A DNA stretch of 64,000 nt, taken from assembly GCF_022829605.1 (NCBI RefSeq), contig NZ_JAKSYD010000253.1, forward strand, positions 124,001 to 188,000, in the 5' to 3' direction. Below are positions 17,794-28,786 of this stretch, piece by piece. Position 1 is the first letter of the stretch. The number at the start of each line of letters is the position of its first letter. The DNA comes from Methylobacterium sp. E-065. Its GTDB lineage: Bacteria > Pseudomonadota > Alphaproteobacteria > Rhizobiales > Beijerinckiaceae. Made by a program: the position numbers and the translations under genes. The notes beneath the pieces were generated by a model. The model saw only the letters and a list, made by a program, of their open reading frames with translations. It did not search any database and had not been told where the DNA came from.

Positions 17794-19614
17794 GTGCCAG
17801 CCGATCCTCGTCCGCGAGGGCTCAGGGCCGTGGGGCCTTGTCGGATCGCGCAGCTCGGAGATCGCGTGGCTTGGGGGCCTGACCGCTGGCGCTTCTATCG
17901 GCTCGTCGCGCGCGAGGCCGCGCGCGCGATCCGTGCGGCCGCCGCCAGCCTGACGGCGTCCCCCGACATCCTCGCCCGGATGCGGGTGACCGGGCTCGTG
18001 ATCGCCCCCCAGGATCTGCGCACCTCCGACGCAACCTTCGCGGACGACATCTACGCGGGGCTGTTCGTCTTCGCCGGGCGGTCGCTCGCGGCGAGCGGCG
18101 GCTCGCCGTTCGACTATGCGCCTCCCTCTCCGGAATGGGCCGACGAGCTCTACGGTTTCGGCTGGCTGCGCCATCTGCGCGCCGCCGACACGGCGCTGGC
18201 CCGGGCCAATGCCCGCGCCTTCGTGGCCGATTTCATCGCCGGGCGGGGCGACCCGATTCTGGCCCGCCAGACACCGGTGGCGGCGCGGCGGCTGATCTCG
18301 TTCCTCTGTCAGTCGCCCCTCGTGCTGGAGGGCGCAGACCATGCGTTCTACCAGAGCTTCCTCAAGGCGATCGCCCGCAACGCGCAACAGCTGGAGCGCG
18401 ATCTGCGGCGGGGCGTGCCGCCGCAATGGCGCCTGAACGCCGCCGTTGCGCTCTGCTACGCGGGCCTGTGCTGCGACGGGATCCAGCCGATCCTTCGGCG
18501 GGCGACCCGGGTCCTGTCGCGGGAGCTCGACCGTCAGATCCTCACCGACGGCGGCCATCGCTCGCGCGATCCGCGCTTCGCCATGGAGCTGCTCCTCGAC
18601 CTGTTGCCGCTGCGCCAGAGCTATCTGAGCCGCAGCGTCGAGCCGCCGGTGGCGCTCCTGGGGGCGATCGACCGGATGCTGCCGCTCCTGCGGCTCCTGC
18701 GCCACCCGGACGCCTCGCTCAGCCATTTCAACGGCATGGGCGCCACCGACGCGGACCACCTTGCCACCCTGCTGATCTATGACGGCGCCCTAGCCCAGCC
18801 GCTGATGCATGCCCCGAATTCCGGCTACGAGCGGCTGGAGGGCGCCCGGATCGTGATCGTCGCCGATGTCGGCGCGAGCCCGCCGTTGCCGTACTCGGTT
18901 AATGCCGGGGCGGGCTGCCTCGCCTTCGAGATGTCGAGCGGACCGCAGCGGATCGTGGTCAATTGCGGCCTGCCGGCGAGCGGGCCGGATCTGCGCCTCC
19001 TTGCCCGGTCGACGCCCGCGCATTCGACGGCCTCCGTGGCCCAGGCCTCTTCGTGCCGGTTCCTGACGCGCAGCGGCTGGTGGGGCGAGCGCCAGGTCGC
19101 CGACTGGTTGATCCGGCGGCGCGGATCCGTGGTTCTGAGCGGCCCGACCGCCGTCGCGGCCGAGCGGGCCGAGGATGCCGAGCGCGTCGTGCTGGCCGCC
19201 CGGCACGACGGCTTCGGCCCGGATTACGGGATCATCCACGAACGGCGCTGGGAGCTTGTCGCCACTGCGGCGCGCGTCGAGGGTCGGGACGCCTTCCTGC
19301 GCCAGGGCAAGGCCGGGAGCCGGGCACGCCGCCGCGCCCAGGATGTCGCGATCCGCTTCCACCTGCATCCCGGCATCGCCGTGCGCGGGGTGCCGGAAGG
19401 GCTCGAACTCACCTCGGCGCTCGGCGAGATCTGGCAGTTCCGCGCGGAAAATGCCGAGATCGCCCTGGAGGAGAGCGTGTACTTCTCCGGCCTGACCGGC
19501 CCGCGCCGGACCGACCAGATCGCGCTCCACCTGACCGTGTCGGAGGATGTCGAGGTGCGCTGGAGTTTCACGCGCCTCGCCTCGGCGCCGCTGCGGGGCG
19601 TCGCGCCGAGCTGA
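17794..19614 (+). CDS. heparinase II/III family protein
   Basis: 606 residues. The N-terminal half is an alpha/alpha-barrel ([41 protein letters not shown]). The C-terminal beta-sheet heparinase II/III domain starts near residue 370 ([43 protein letters not shown]). The family are polysaccharide lyases, but proteins of this type beside purH in alphaproteobacteria are uncharacterised and the substrate is unknown. No clear signal peptide is visible. The GTG start at 17794 is tentative, since several in-frame GTGs follow. It ends 70 bp before purH. Confidence 0.82.
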   Translation: MPADPRPRGLRAVGPCRIAQLGDRVAWGPDRWRFYRLVAREAARAIRAAAASLTASPDILARMRVTGLVIAPQDLRTSDATFADDIYAGLFVFAGRSLAASGGSPFDYAPPSPEWADELYGFGWLRHLRAADTALARANARAFVADFIAGRGDPILARQTPVAARRLISFLCQSPLVLEGADHAFYQSFLKAIARNAQQLERDLRRGVPPQWRLNAAVALCYAGLCCDGIQPILRRATRVLSRELDRQILTDGGHRSRDPRFAMELLLDLLPLRQSYLSRSVEPPVALLGAIDRMLPLLRLLRHPDASLSHFNGMGATDADHLATLLIYDGALAQPLMHAPNSGYERLEGARIVIVADVGASPPLPYSVNAGAGCLAFEMSSGPQRIVVNCGLPASGPDLRLLARSTPAHSTASVAQASSCRFLTRSGWWGERQVADWLIRRRGSVVLSGPTAVAAERAEDAERVVLAARHDGFGPDYGIIHERRWELVATAARVEGRDAFLRQGKAGSRARRRAQDVAIRFHLHPGIAVRGVPEGLELTSALGEIWQFRAENAEIALEESVYFSGLTGPRRTDQIALHLTVSEDVEVRWSFTRLASAPLRGVAPS

Positions 19615-19684
19615 CGAGCGGCTGGCCCGGATCGCCGTTTCCGTGCTACCGCCCGAAAAAATCTCACGCTTTCGGCACGAAACC

Positions 19685-21283
19685 ATGGCGCACGATCAGG
19701 TGCGGGTCTCCCGCGCGCTCCTCTCGGTCTCCGACAAGACCGGACTCGTCGACTTTGCCCGGGCGCTCCAGGCGCGCGGAATCGCCCTGGTCTCGACCGG
19801 GGGCACCCATCGGGCGTTGCAGGAGGCCGGCCTCGCGGTGTCCGAGGTCGCCGACCTGACCGGCTTCCCCGAAATGATGGATGGGCGGGTCAAGACGCTG
19901 CATCCGGCGGTGCATGGTGGTCTGCTGGCGATTCGCGACAACCCGGAGCATCAGGCGGCCCTCGCCGCCCACGGGATCGGGGCGATCGACCTGCTCGTCG
20001 TGAATCTCTATCCGTTCGAGGCGACGATCGCGGCCGACAAGCCGGACGCCGACTGCATCGAGAACATCGATGTCGGCGGCCCCGCGATGATCCGCGCGGC
20101 GGCCAAGAACCATGCCGACGTGGCGGTCGTCACCGACGTGGCCGACTACGCGTCCGTGCTCGCCGCGCTGGAGGCCCATGACGGCGCGCTGGACGCGGAG
20201 CTGCGTCGGCGGCTGGCGCAGAAAGCCTTCGCCCGCACGGCGGCCTACGACGCGTCCATTGCCAACTGGATGGCCGGCCGCTTCGGTGCCGATGCGGCGG
20301 CGCCATTCCGCGCCTTCGGGGGCAGCCTCGGGCAGAGACTGCGCTACGGCGAGAACCCGCACCAGATTGCGGCCTTCTATCGGGCCCCGGGCAAACCCCG
20401 CTCGGGCGTCGCGACCGCGCGCCAGCTCCAGGGCAAGGAGCTGTCCTACAACAACTTCAACGACACGGATGCCGCCTACGAGTGCGTCGCGGAGTTCGAT
20501 CCCGCCCGCGCCGCCGCGGTGGCGATCATCAAGCACGCCAACCCTTGCGGCGTCGCCGAGGGGGCGAGCCTGCTCGAGGCCTACGAGCGCGCCCTGAGCT
20601 GTGATCCGACCTCGGCCTTCGGCGGCATCGTGGCGCTCAACCGGACGCTCGACGCGGAGGCGGCTGCGAAGATCGTGGAGATCTTCACCGAGGTGATCAT
20701 CGCGCCGGATGCGACGCCCGAGGCCGCCGCGATCGTGGCCGGCAAGAAGAACCTCCGGCTCCTCCTGGCCGGCAGCCTGCCTGATCCGCGGGCGCCCGGC
20801 GAGGTCGTGCGGTCGCTGGCCGGCGGGCTGCTGGTCCAGGGCCGCGACGCGGCCGTGGTCGACGACATGCCGCTTCAGGTCGTCACCAAGCGCGCGCCGA
20901 GCGAGGCGGAACTCGCCGATCTGCGCTTCGCCTACCGGGTCGCCAAGCATGTGAAGTCCAACGCCATCGTGTACGTGAAGGGCGGTGCGACGGTAGGGAT
21001 CGGGGCCGGGCAGATGTCGCGGGTCGATTCCTCGCGGATCGCCGCCTGGAAGACCGCGGAGGGCGCCAAGCGCCTCGGCCTGTCCGAGAGCCTCGCCGTG
21101 GGCTCCGTGGTGGCGTCGGACGCGTTCTTTCCCTTCGCGGATGGCCTGATGGCGGCGGCGGAGGCGGGGGCTACGGCGGTGATCCAGCCCGGCGGTTCGA
21201 TGCGCGATTCGGATGTGATCGCCGCGGCCGATGCGGCCGGCCTTGCCATGGTGTTCACCGGACACCGCCACTTCCGGCACTGA
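19685..21283 (+). CDS. purH: bifunctional AICAR formyltransferase/IMP cyclohydrolase
   Basis: 532 residues, catalysing the last two steps of IMP synthesis in the cytoplasm. The N-terminal MGS-like IMP cyclohydrolase domain ([44 protein letters not shown]) is followed by the AICAR transformylase domain with the catalytic KHANPCG motif (~residue 280). The C terminus [14 protein letters not shown] is typical. I chose ATG 19685 ([12 protein letters not shown]); the frame is open further upstream across the heparinase end. No purine riboswitch was seen upstream. Confidence 0.97.
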   Translation: MAHDQVRVSRALLSVSDKTGLVDFARALQARGIALVSTGGTHRALQEAGLAVSEVADLTGFPEMMDGRVKTLHPAVHGGLLAIRDNPEHQAALAAHGIGAIDLLVVNLYPFEATIAADKPDADCIENIDVGGPAMIRAAAKNHADVAVVTDVADYASVLAALEAHDGALDAELRRRLAQKAFARTAAYDASIANWMAGRFGADAAAPFRAFGGSLGQRLRYGENPHQIAAFYRAPGKPRSGVATARQLQGKELSYNNFNDTDAAYECVAEFDPARAAAVAIIKHANPCGVAEGASLLEAYERALSCDPTSAFGGIVALNRTLDAEAAAKIVEIFTEVIIAPDATPEAAAIVAGKKNLRLLLAGSLPDPRAPGEVVRSLAGGLLVQGRDAAVVDDMPLQVVTKRAPSEAELADLRFAYRVAKHVKSNAIVYVKGGATVGIGAGQMSRVDSSRIAAWKTAEGAKRLGLSESLAVGSVVASDAFFPFADGLMAAAEAGATAVIQPGGSMRDSDVIAAADAAGLAMVFTGHRHFRH

Positions 21284-21629
21284 CAGGCCGAGAAGCCGCG
21301 CACGATTCAGGCGAAGCCGACCGCACCCGCCGCGTTAACGATGGTGCCAGATTGGTTGCCGCGAATCGATTGTCGTACGGCCGCGTGGCCGCCGCGTGTC
21401 ATCTGATCTCGGCCAATTCTCTGTTGCGAGGGATATAAAATCCAGAAGAATCGCCGATCCAATTAAAATTTCAAAGTCTACTCGGACGGAACCGTTAGGC
21501 GGAATGTAGATAAGTTGCCCGGGCCGCACCGGGGTTGATGTCGGAACTTCAGCACGTCATCATCGATCGGACTGATGCAGGAGGATTGCGCGCAGCATCT
21601 CCTCGAACGGATCCGATCTGGGTGGCGCG
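21284..21629. other. intergenic region, no gene seen
   Basis: About 345 bp between purH and a small membrane-protein gene, with lower GC around 21420-21480. No convincing open frame, RNA or strong hairpin was seen. It may carry the promoter of the small gene. Confidence 0.5.
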
Positions 21630-21860
21630 ATGCTGGTGGCCGTGATGTTGTTCGGAGTGGGGTGGCTGGTCGGCCGAACCTATACAGTGGTCGTCCTTGC
21701 CATGACGTCGACGGTCATCATGGTCACGGCATCGGCTATCTTCATCACGACCTTCGGTTTTGATGTGCTTCATACGCTGATCACACTCGGTTACCTCGGT
21801 GCGCATCAATCCGGCTACCTGCTCGGCGCGTTCATGAGTGGCTACCAGCACGACAGCTGA
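21630..21860 (+). CDS. small hydrophobic membrane protein
   Basis: 76 residues, no family. Two membrane segments are clear: LVAVMLFGVGWLVG (residues ~2-16) with VVVLAMTSTVIMVTASAIFI (~20-42), followed by a softer hydrophobic stretch TLITLGYLGAHQSGYLLGAF. The start at ATG 21630 lies just after GGTGGCG. It is convergent with another tiny membrane-protein gene at 21876. Hydrophobicity and layout support a real gene; nothing indicates function. Confidence 0.5.
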   Translation: MLVAVMLFGVGWLVGRTYTVVVLAMTSTVIMVTASAIFITTFGFDVLHTLITLGYLGAHQSGYLLGAFMSGYQHDS

Positions 21861-21875
21861 CCGCATATCCGCCGA

Positions 21876-22070
21876 TCACCACCACCAGACCGGACGTCCG
21901 GCATAGGTGTTGATCAGCAACCATAAGGCGATCGTCGCAGACGGCCACAAAAGCACCAGTAGAGCAGGTGGTTTGGTCCCCGGTTTACGGCGGTGCGATG
22001 TCGAGGTGAGGTTAACCATCTGAACTCTGAAATCGTTTTGATCGGGCGTGCCATTACGGTTGGAGACCAT
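21876..22070 (-). CDS. small single-pass membrane protein
   Basis: 64 residues, unassigned. A polar N terminus with a basic stretch (HRRKPGTKPP) precedes one membrane segment ALLVLLWPSATIALWLLINTY; it ends in VWWW. It is convergent with the gene at 21630, with 15 bp between the stops. It could be spurious. Confidence 0.4.
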   Translation of the reverse strand: MVSNRNGTPDQNDFRVQMVNLTSTSHRRKPGTKPPALLVLLWPSATIALWLLINTYAGRPVWWW

Positions 22071-22380
22071 ACATGGTTACCTAAAATTATGGATTTAAAT
22101 GCCGAGACGTAGTCAACGCATCGCAGTACCGTGTTGCGTGTTGAAGTTCGAACGCACGATCTTTGCGCCGTTATATCGCATTCATGGCAGACTCCAAAAA
22201 TATTATCGGCGTGTATATTTTAGATAGCCGGCACTAAAATCAAAAGATCAAATCAATTCGACCCCTGTCAGCAAATTATTCGGTCTTCGAAGCTCGCCGC
22301 GCAGGCACGGCGGTTTTCGCGAGGCCGCTCGGCGCGCCGAGTGATGATCCGATTTGGCCGGGCACCGTTTCAAAACAAAA
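22071..22380. other. AT-rich intergenic region
   Basis: Distinctly lower GC than the rest of the window, notably 22075-22095 and 22180-22260, with several A/T tracts. No open frame of note. It may contain the promoter of the 21876 gene. Confidence 0.4.
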
Positions 22381-22409
22381 GCGCCCAGGCCGCGTGTGCG
22401 GCCTGGGCG
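22373..22409 (-). terminator. rho-independent terminator of the MHS transporter gene
   Basis: 12-bp perfect stem (22382-22393 with 22398-22409, arm CGCCCAGGCCGC), tetraloop GTGT. Read on the minus strand it is followed by a T-rich tract (complement of AAAACAAAA). Confidence 0.85.
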
Positions 22410-22452
22410 TCGCCGGCGCAGGTGGTGTCCGGGCGAGGCCCGATCCGGGTAA

Positions 22453-24135
22453 TCAGTCGTCCGCGAAGATATCGCGATCCTTGGTCTCCGGAACGAACAG
22501 GACTCCGATAATCACCGTCGCGACGGCGATGACGATCGGATACCAGAGGCCGAAGTAGATATCCCCGGTCTGGGCCACCATGGCGAAGGCGGTGGCCGGC
22601 AGCAGGCCCCCGAACCAGCCGTTGCCGATATGGTAGGGCAGGGACATCGAGGTGTAGCGGATCCGGGTCGGGAACAGCTCCACCAGCATGGCGGCGATCG
22701 GGCCGTAGACCATCGTGACGAACAGCACGAGGATGAACAGCAGGCCGATCACCTGCGCGACCTGCGGCCGGAAGATGTCGAACGGGCTCGCCATCTTCAC
22801 GATCTCCGGGTCACCGGCCTTCGGGTAGCCGGCCGCCTGGAGCGCGGCGGTCGTGGCCTTGTTGGCCTCGACATTGCCGCCCTGCGGGTAGGGGATCTCG
22901 GTGTCGTTGACCCGGATCGTGGCGGGCTGGCCGGCCGCACCGGCGGCGGTCGTGTAGCGCACCGAGGCCTTCGACAGGAAGTCGCGGGCGAGGTCGCAGG
23001 GCGCGCTGAACACCCGGGTCCCGACCGGATTGAACAGCGTCCCGCAGGCCGCCGGATCGGCCGTCACCGTCACCTTCACGGATTCGATGGCCGCCTCGAG
23101 CTTCGGATTGGCTGCCGAGGTAATGCCCTTGAAGACAGGGAAGAAGCTCGCCGCCGCGATCGCGCAGCCCGCCAGGATGATCACCTTGCGGCCGATCTTG
23201 TCGGACAGCCAGCCGAACACCACGAAGAAGCCGGTGCCGAGCAGCAGCGACCACGCGATCAGGAGGTTCGCCGTATAGCCATCGACCTTGAGGATCGATT
23301 GCAGGAAGAACAGGGCGTAGAACTGGCCCGTGTACCAGACCACGCCCTGGCCGGCGACGAGCCCGAACAGGGCGATGACGGCGAACTTCGCGTTCCGCCA
23401 CTGGCCGAAGGCCTCCGTCAGCGGTGCCTTCGAGGTCTTGCCCTCGTCCTTCATTTTCTGGAAGGCCGGCGATTCGGACAGCTGGAGCCGGATCCACACC
23501 GAGATGCCGAGCAGCAGCACCGAGACCAGGAACGGGATGCGCCAGCCCCATTCGGCAAAGGCCGCCTCGCCCGTGAAGCTGCGGGTCGCCAGGATCACCA
23601 GAAGCGACAGGAACAGGCCGAGCGTCGCCGTGGTCTGGATCCAGCTCGTGTAGAAGCCGCGCCGGCCGTTCGGCGCGTGCTCGGCCACGTAGGTCGCCGC
23701 GCCGCCATACTCGCCGCCGAGCGCCAGTCCCTGCGCCAGCCGGAGCACGATCAGGATGATCGGCGCCGCGATGCCGATCGTGGCGGCATTGGGCAGCACG
23801 CCGACGATGAAGGTCGACAGGCCCATGATCAGGATCGTGATCAGGAAGGTGTACTTGCGCCCGACGAGGTCGCCGATGCGGCCGAACACCAGCGCGCCGA
23901 ACGGCCGGACGATGAAGCCCGCCGCGAAGGCCAGCAGGGCGAAGATGTCCCGGGTCGCCGGCGGATAGGCCGAGAAGAACTGGGCGCCGATGATCGCGGC
24001 GAGCGAGCCGTAGAGATAGAAGTCGTACCACTCGAACACGGTGCCGAGTGAGGATGCGAAGATCACGCGCTTCTCGGCCGAACTCATCGGCCGTGCCGCC
24101 CCACCCGCCCGCGGGACTGCGGTTGCTACAGCCAT
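22453..24135 (-). CDS. MFS transporter, metabolite:H+ symporter (MHS) family
   Basis: 560 residues, longer than usual (about 430). The start is typical of the family (SSLGTVFEWYDFYLYGSLAA). Further family matches are FGALVFGRIGDLVGRKYTFL and RLAQGLALGGEYGGAATYVAEHAP. The extra length is a soluble insert at residues ~342-452 between membrane segments, containing two cysteines (ADPAACGTLFN; SAPCDLARDF), probably periplasmic. The substrate is unknown; organic acids are typical. It ends in a strong terminator and lies near, but is separately terminated from, the acetate genes. Confidence 0.88.
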   Translation of the reverse strand: MAVATAVPRAGGAARPMSSAEKRVIFASSLGTVFEWYDFYLYGSLAAIIGAQFFSAYPPATRDIFALLAFAAGFIVRPFGALVFGRIGDLVGRKYTFLITILIMGLSTFIVGVLPNAATIGIAAPIILIVLRLAQGLALGGEYGGAATYVAEHAPNGRRGFYTSWIQTTATLGLFLSLLVILATRSFTGEAAFAEWGWRIPFLVSVLLLGISVWIRLQLSESPAFQKMKDEGKTSKAPLTEAFGQWRNAKFAVIALFGLVAGQGVVWYTGQFYALFFLQSILKVDGYTANLLIAWSLLLGTGFFVVFGWLSDKIGRKVIILAGCAIAAASFFPVFKGITSAANPKLEAAIESVKVTVTADPAACGTLFNPVGTRVFSAPCDLARDFLSKASVRYTTAAGAAGQPATIRVNDTEIPYPQGGNVEANKATTAALQAAGYPKAGDPEIVKMASPFDIFRPQVAQVIGLLFILVLFVTMVYGPIAAMLVELFPTRIRYTSMSLPYHIGNGWFGGLLPATAFAMVAQTGDIYFGLWYPIVIAVATVIIGVLFVPETKDRDIFADD

Positions 24136-24335
24136 GGCCTAACCTCCCCAACACCATCTGCCTCCAGCGTTTCACCGGGGGCACGGGATGCGCTGCGCGT
24201 CCTCGCCTTGCGCGAGCTGCAGATCACCTATGCGTTATAGGAAGTGTAGCTGCGGTCAATTGGTAAAGCGATTGTGATCGCCGCCATCAACACGGCCGTC
24301 CGCGGATCGTCGCGCCGCTTGTCCTGAAACGAGGA

Positions 24336-24359
24336 AGGGCGCGGCCATAGCCGCGCCCT
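24336..24359 (-). terminator. terminator of the acs-DUF485-actP block
   Basis: 10-bp perfect stem (24336-24345 with 24350-24359, arm AGGGCGCGGC), loop CATA, 27 bp beyond the actP stop. On the minus strand it is followed by a short pyrimidine-rich tail. Confidence 0.7.
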
Positions 24360-24386
24360 CCGATGCTCATCCTATGGCGCGTGGGG

Positions 24387-26069
24387 TCAGTGCGCGTGCG
24401 CGCCGGACGCCCCGATTCCCGTCTCGGAGCGCACGTATTGCGCCTCGAACGCCGCCCGCTCGCGCTGGCCCCGGCGGGATCTGTCCATGAGGGACACGAC
24501 CCAGATCGTCGCGAAGGCCAGCGGCATCGAGAACAGAGCCGGGTTGTCGTAGGGGAAGATCGGCGCGGGGTTGCCCAGCGTCGTCACCCACACGGCCTTC
24601 GACAGCACCACCATGATCACCGCCGCGAGCAGACCGACGAGCCCGCCGGCGAGGGCACCCCAGGTGGTCGTGCCCCGCCACAGGATCGACATGGACAGCA
24701 CCGGGAAGTTGCAGCTCGCCGCCACCGCGAAGGCGAGGCCGACCATGAAGGCGACGTTCTGGTTCTCGAACACGTAGCCGAGGAAAATCGCCACGATCCC
24801 GATCACCACCGCCGAGAGCTTCGACAGGTTGACCTCGCGCTTATCGGTGGTGCGCCCGCGGGCGATCACCTGAGCGTAGAGATCGTGGCTGATCGCCGAG
24901 GCGCCCGCCAGCGTCAGGCCGGCGACGACCGCGAGGATCGTCGCGAAGGCCACCGCCGAGATGAAGCCCAGGAAGTACGGGCCGCCGATCGCGTTGGCGA
25001 GGTTGACGGCGACCATGTTGGTCCCGCCGATCATGTCCTTCAGCTTGTCGAAGGTGCCGGCCGCGCCGAGCTTGTAGTAGCTCGGATCCGACATCAGCAG
25101 GGCGATGCCGCCGAAGCCGATGATGAAGGTCAGGATGTAGAAGTAGCCGATCAGGCCGGTGGCGTAGAACACCGACTTGCGGGCGGCCTGCGCGTCCGAC
25201 ACCGTGAAGAACCGCATCAGGATGTGCGGCAGCCCGGCGGTACCGAACATCAGGCCGACGCCGAGCGAGATCGCCTCGATCGGGTTCGACACGAGGCCGC
25301 CCGGTGCCATGATGGCGTCGCCCTTCGGATGGACCTGCACGGCGTTGGCGAACAGCGTCTCCGGGTTGAAGCCGTACCTGTACAGCACCGCGCCGGCCAT
25401 GAAGGTCGCGCCGCCGAGCAGCAGGCAGGCCTTGATCACCTGCACCCAGGTGGTCGCCTTCATGCCGCCGAAGGCGACGTAGACGATCATCAGCACGCCG
25501 ACGATGATCACCGCGTAGAGGTAGGGCAGGCCGAACAGGAGCTGGATCAGCTTCCCTGCGCCGACCATCTGGGCGATCAGGTAGAACGCCACCACCACGA
25601 GGGTGCCCACCGCCGAGATGATGCGGATCGAGGTCTGGTCGAGCCGGAAGCTCGCCACATCGGCGAAGGTGAACTTGCCGAGGTTGCGCAGGCGCTCCGC
25701 GATCAGGAACAGCACGATCGGCCAGCCGACCAGGAAGCCCGTCGAGTAGATCAGCCCGTCGAAGCCCGAGGTGTAGACCAGGCCCGAGATGCCGAGGAAC
25801 GAAGCCGCCGACATGTAGTCGCCCGCGATCGCCAGCGAGTTCGTGCCGGCCGAGATGCCGCCGCCCGCCGCGTAGAAGTCGGCGGCCGACTTGGTGCCCT
25901 TGGCGGCCTTGTAGGTGATGCCGAGGGTCGCCAGCACGAAGAACAGGAACATGCCGATGGCCGGCCAGTTTGTGGCCGATTGCTGCACGGCGCCGAGATC
26001 GGGCCCGGCGGCGTAGGCCGCAGTCGCCGCGATGGTGGCGAGCGTCAGGCCGAGGAGGATGCGGTTCAT
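24387..26069 (-). CDS. actP: cation/acetate symporter
   Basis: 560 residues, solute:sodium symporter family, taking up acetate and other short acids. A signal-like first segment ([17 protein letters not shown]) is followed by about 13 membrane segments. Family markers are [52 protein letters not shown] and [15 protein letters not shown]. Its start overlaps the DUF485 stop in an ATGA arrangement, showing translational coupling. With acs upstream, the acetate role is well supported. Confidence 0.95.
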   Translation of the reverse strand: MNRILLGLTLATIAATAAYAAGPDLGAVQQSATNWPAIGMFLFFVLATLGITYKAAKGTKSAADFYAAGGGISAGTNSLAIAGDYMSAASFLGISGLVYTSGFDGLIYSTGFLVGWPIVLFLIAERLRNLGKFTFADVASFRLDQTSIRIISAVGTLVVVAFYLIAQMVGAGKLIQLLFGLPYLYAVIIVGVLMIVYVAFGGMKATTWVQVIKACLLLGGATFMAGAVLYRYGFNPETLFANAVQVHPKGDAIMAPGGLVSNPIEAISLGVGLMFGTAGLPHILMRFFTVSDAQAARKSVFYATGLIGYFYILTFIIGFGGIALLMSDPSYYKLGAAGTFDKLKDMIGGTNMVAVNLANAIGGPYFLGFISAVAFATILAVVAGLTLAGASAISHDLYAQVIARGRTTDKREVNLSKLSAVVIGIVAIFLGYVFENQNVAFMVGLAFAVAASCNFPVLSMSILWRGTTTWGALAGGLVGLLAAVIMVVLSKAVWVTTLGNPAPIFPYDNPALFSMPLAFATIWVVSLMDRSRRGQRERAAFEAQYVRSETGIGASGAHAH

Positions 26070-26443
26070 CGGCCAACGCTCCGCTTGAGGGCGTCGCTCA
26101 GCGCGTCGAACCGGGTGTTGGCCCGGGCCACGTAGACGCCGGTCAGCGCGAAGGCGAACAGGATCACGAACACGCCCATGAACAGGCCGAGCGAGGCGGT
26201 GCCGCCGCCGACCTTCACGGCGAGCAGCGCCTTGTCGAAGGCGATCAGGCCGATAAAGCCGAAATACACCACCAGCATCAGGATGGTGAGGATCCAGCCG
26301 AACCGGGTGCGCTCATGGACGAGCTGCTGGAATTCCGGGGTGCGGACGATCCGCGCGACCTGCGGATCGGCATCTGCCCCGAGGGTGCCGGATCCCGGGG
26401 GCGCTGGTCGTCCCCGAGCGCCGAGTGTCGTTCCGCTGCTCAT
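26066..26443 (-). CDS. DUF485 inner-membrane protein (YjcH-like)
   Basis: 125 residues. Two membrane segments ([39 protein letters not shown]) lie within the DUF485 domain, preceded by the family pattern [25 protein letters not shown]485 proteins regularly precede actP and are thought to assist it. ATG 26443 has an ideal GGGAGGA site; the frame is open further upstream. It overlaps actP by four bases and lies 123 bp after acs. Confidence 0.92.
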   Translation of the reverse strand: MSSGTTLGARGRPAPPGSGTLGADADPQVARIVRTPEFQQLVHERTRFGWILTILMLVVYFGFIGLIAFDKALLAVKVGGGTASLGLFMGVFVILFAFALTGVYVARANTRFDALSDALKRSVGR

Positions 26444-26566
26444 AATGTTTCCTCCCGCGAGGGCTCTCCGGCCCTCGGGTTCATCGCGTTGATTCGTGGT
26501 TCTTGTTGGGGGCGGGCGCCGGACCGGCATCCGCCTCATCGTGTGCTCAGCGAGGGGCTGACCCGA

Positions 26567-28513
26567 TCAGGGGCGGTTCTGCCGATTCTCGATCAGGTCT
26601 TCGACGACGGTCGGTTCGGCGAGCGTCGAGGTGTCGCCCAGCGAGCCGAAATCGTCCTCGGCGATCTTGCGCAGGATGCGGCGCATGATCTTGCCCGAGC
26701 GGGTCTTCGGCAGGCCCGGCGCGAACTGAATGAGATCCGGCGAGGCGATCGGCCCGATATCCTTGCGGACCCAGGTCACGAGCTCCTTGCGCAACGTATC
26801 GTCACCCTCCTCGCCGTCGTTAAGGGTCACGTAGGCGTAGATGCCCTGGCCCTTGACGTTGTGCGGGTAGCCGACGACCGCCGCCTCGGCGACTTTCGGA
26901 TGGGCAACCAGGGATGACTCGACTTCGGCCGTACCCATCCGGTGACCCGAGACGTTGATGACGTCATCGACCCGGCCGGTGATCCAGTAATAGCCGTCGG
27001 TGTCACGCCGCGCGCCATCGCCGGTGAAGTACTTGCCGGTGTAGGTCGAGAAGTAGGTCTGCTCGAACCGCTCGTGGTCGCCGTAGACCGTGCGCATCTG
27101 GCCGGGCCAGGAATCCGCGATGCACAGATTGCCCTCGCAGGGGCCTTCCAGGACCTTGCCCTCGGCATCGACCATCTCGGGCTTCACACCGAAGAACGGC
27201 CGCGTCGCCGAGCCGGGCTTGAGGGCCGTGGCACCCGGGAGCGGGGTGATCAGGATGCCGCCGGTCTCCGTCTGCCACCACGTGTCGACGATCGAGCAGC
27301 GCTTGTCGCCGACCACGTTGTAGTACCACTCCCACGCTTCCGGGTTGATCGGCTCGCCGACCGAGCCCAGCACCCGCAGCGAGGCCCGCGAAGTCTTCTT
27401 CACCGGGCCCTCGCCGCCGCCCATCAGCGAGCGGATCGCGGTCGGTGCGGTGTAGAAGATGTTGACCTTGTGCTTGTCGATCACCTCCCAGAAGCGGGAA
27501 TTCGACGGGTAGGTCGGGATGCCCTCGAACATCAGGGTCGTCGCGCCGTTCGCGAGCGGCCCGTACACGATGTAGCTGTGGCCGGTGACCCAGCCGACAT
27601 CGGCAGTGCACCAGTATACGTCGCCCGGGCGGTAATCGAAGACGTACTCATGCGTCATCGACGCGTAGACGAGATAGCCGCCTGTCGTGTGAACCACGCC
27701 CTTCGGCTGGCCGGTCGAGCCCGAGGTGTAGAGGATGAACAGCGGGTGCTCGGCCTCGACCGGGGCGGCGGGGCATTCGTCGGTCACCTGCTCGGCCGCC
27801 TCGTCGTAATAGACGTCGCGGCCGGCCTCCATGGCGATGGGGCTGCCGGTGCGGCGCACCACGATGACATGGTCGACCAGATCGGTACCGATCCGCTTGA
27901 TCGCCTCATCGACATTGGCCTTCAGCGGCACCTTGCGGCCGCCACGCAGGCCCTCGTCGGCGGTGATCACCACCTTCGACTCGCAGCCCTGGATGCGCGA
28001 GGCGAGCGAGTCCGGTGAGAAGCCGCCGAACACGATGGCGTGGATCGCGCCGAGCCGTGCGCAGGCGAGCATCGCGTAGGCGGCTTCCGGGATCATCGGC
28101 AGATAGAGGGTAACCCGATCGCCCTTGCCGACGCCGCGATTGCGCAGCACGTTGGCCATCCGGCAGACCTGTGCGTGTAGTTCGCGGTAGGTGATATGCT
28201 TGGACTCGTCCGGGTTGTCGCCCTCCCAGATGATCGCCGTCTGGTCGCCGCGGGACTCGAGGTGCCGGTCGATGCAGTTATAGGCGACGTTGGTGGTGCC
28301 GTCCTCGAACCACTTGATCGAGACCTTGCCCGGCTCGAAACTGGTATTCTTGACCTTGGAGAACGGCGTCATCCAGTCGATGCGCTTGCCGTGCTCGCCC
28401 CAAAAGGCGTCCGGATCAGAGATCGACGCCTTGTACATGTCTTGATACTTGGCATCGTCGACGAGAGCACCCTCCCGCCACGCTGCCTGTACCTCGATGA
28501 CCTTGCCGTCCAT
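26567..28513 (-). CDS. acs: acetyl-CoA synthetase (AMP-forming)
   Basis: 648 residues. It converts acetate, ATP and CoA to acetyl-CoA via acetyl-AMP. ANL-superfamily motifs are in order: [20 protein letters not shown] (P-loop-like A3), the acetate-pocket region [22 protein letters not shown] (A5), [20 protein letters not shown] (A7-A8) and the C-terminal [14 protein letters not shown] containing the lysine that is acetylated in regulated Acs enzymes. ATG 28513. It is followed by DUF485 and actP, forming an acetate uptake and activation block. Confidence 0.97.
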   Translation of the reverse strand: MDGKVIEVQAAWREGALVDDAKYQDMYKASISDPDAFWGEHGKRIDWMTPFSKVKNTSFEPGKVSIKWFEDGTTNVAYNCIDRHLESRGDQTAIIWEGDNPDESKHITYRELHAQVCRMANVLRNRGVGKGDRVTLYLPMIPEAAYAMLACARLGAIHAIVFGGFSPDSLASRIQGCESKVVITADEGLRGGRKVPLKANVDEAIKRIGTDLVDHVIVVRRTGSPIAMEAGRDVYYDEAAEQVTDECPAAPVEAEHPLFILYTSGSTGQPKGVVHTTGGYLVYASMTHEYVFDYRPGDVYWCTADVGWVTGHSYIVYGPLANGATTLMFEGIPTYPSNSRFWEVIDKHKVNIFYTAPTAIRSLMGGGEGPVKKTSRASLRVLGSVGEPINPEAWEWYYNVVGDKRCSIVDTWWQTETGGILITPLPGATALKPGSATRPFFGVKPEMVDAEGKVLEGPCEGNLCIADSWPGQMRTVYGDHERFEQTYFSTYTGKYFTGDGARRDTDGYYWITGRVDDVINVSGHRMGTAEVESSLVAHPKVAEAAVVGYPHNVKGQGIYAYVTLNDGEEGDDTLRKELVTWVRKDIGPIASPDLIQFAPGLPKTRSGKIMRRILRKIAEDDFGSLGDTSTLAEPTVVEDLIENRQNRP

Positions 28514-28786
28514 GGCTTTCCATCCCTGCTTGGCGCCCGATCGTATCGCGGTCTATGCCGCGCAGCCAGGACTTCCAAAGTAACGTACCGTATACTCTAC
28601 GCTGGCGATATCATCGTCGATCCACGGGGCAAAGCCTCGAATCCACTAAATAAGTTGGGCACAATGTAAGGTGGTGCGCGAAGCACCGCTGTCGGTATGT
28701 CGGGCCGTGCGCGAAGCAGTTCGAGATCGCGGATCGGCCCACGCCAAACCCGCGACGCCTTGCACGGTCGCACGCGGGCTAGGGCT

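Noticed and set aside
19615-19684. Purine riboswitch before purH
   Set aside because: Only 70 bp separates the heparinase stop from purH, and no aptamer-like structure is visible.
19664-21280. A 538-codon open frame antisense to purH
   Set aside because: purH has the KHANPCG and MGS-domain motifs; the antisense product is Arg/His-rich without structure.
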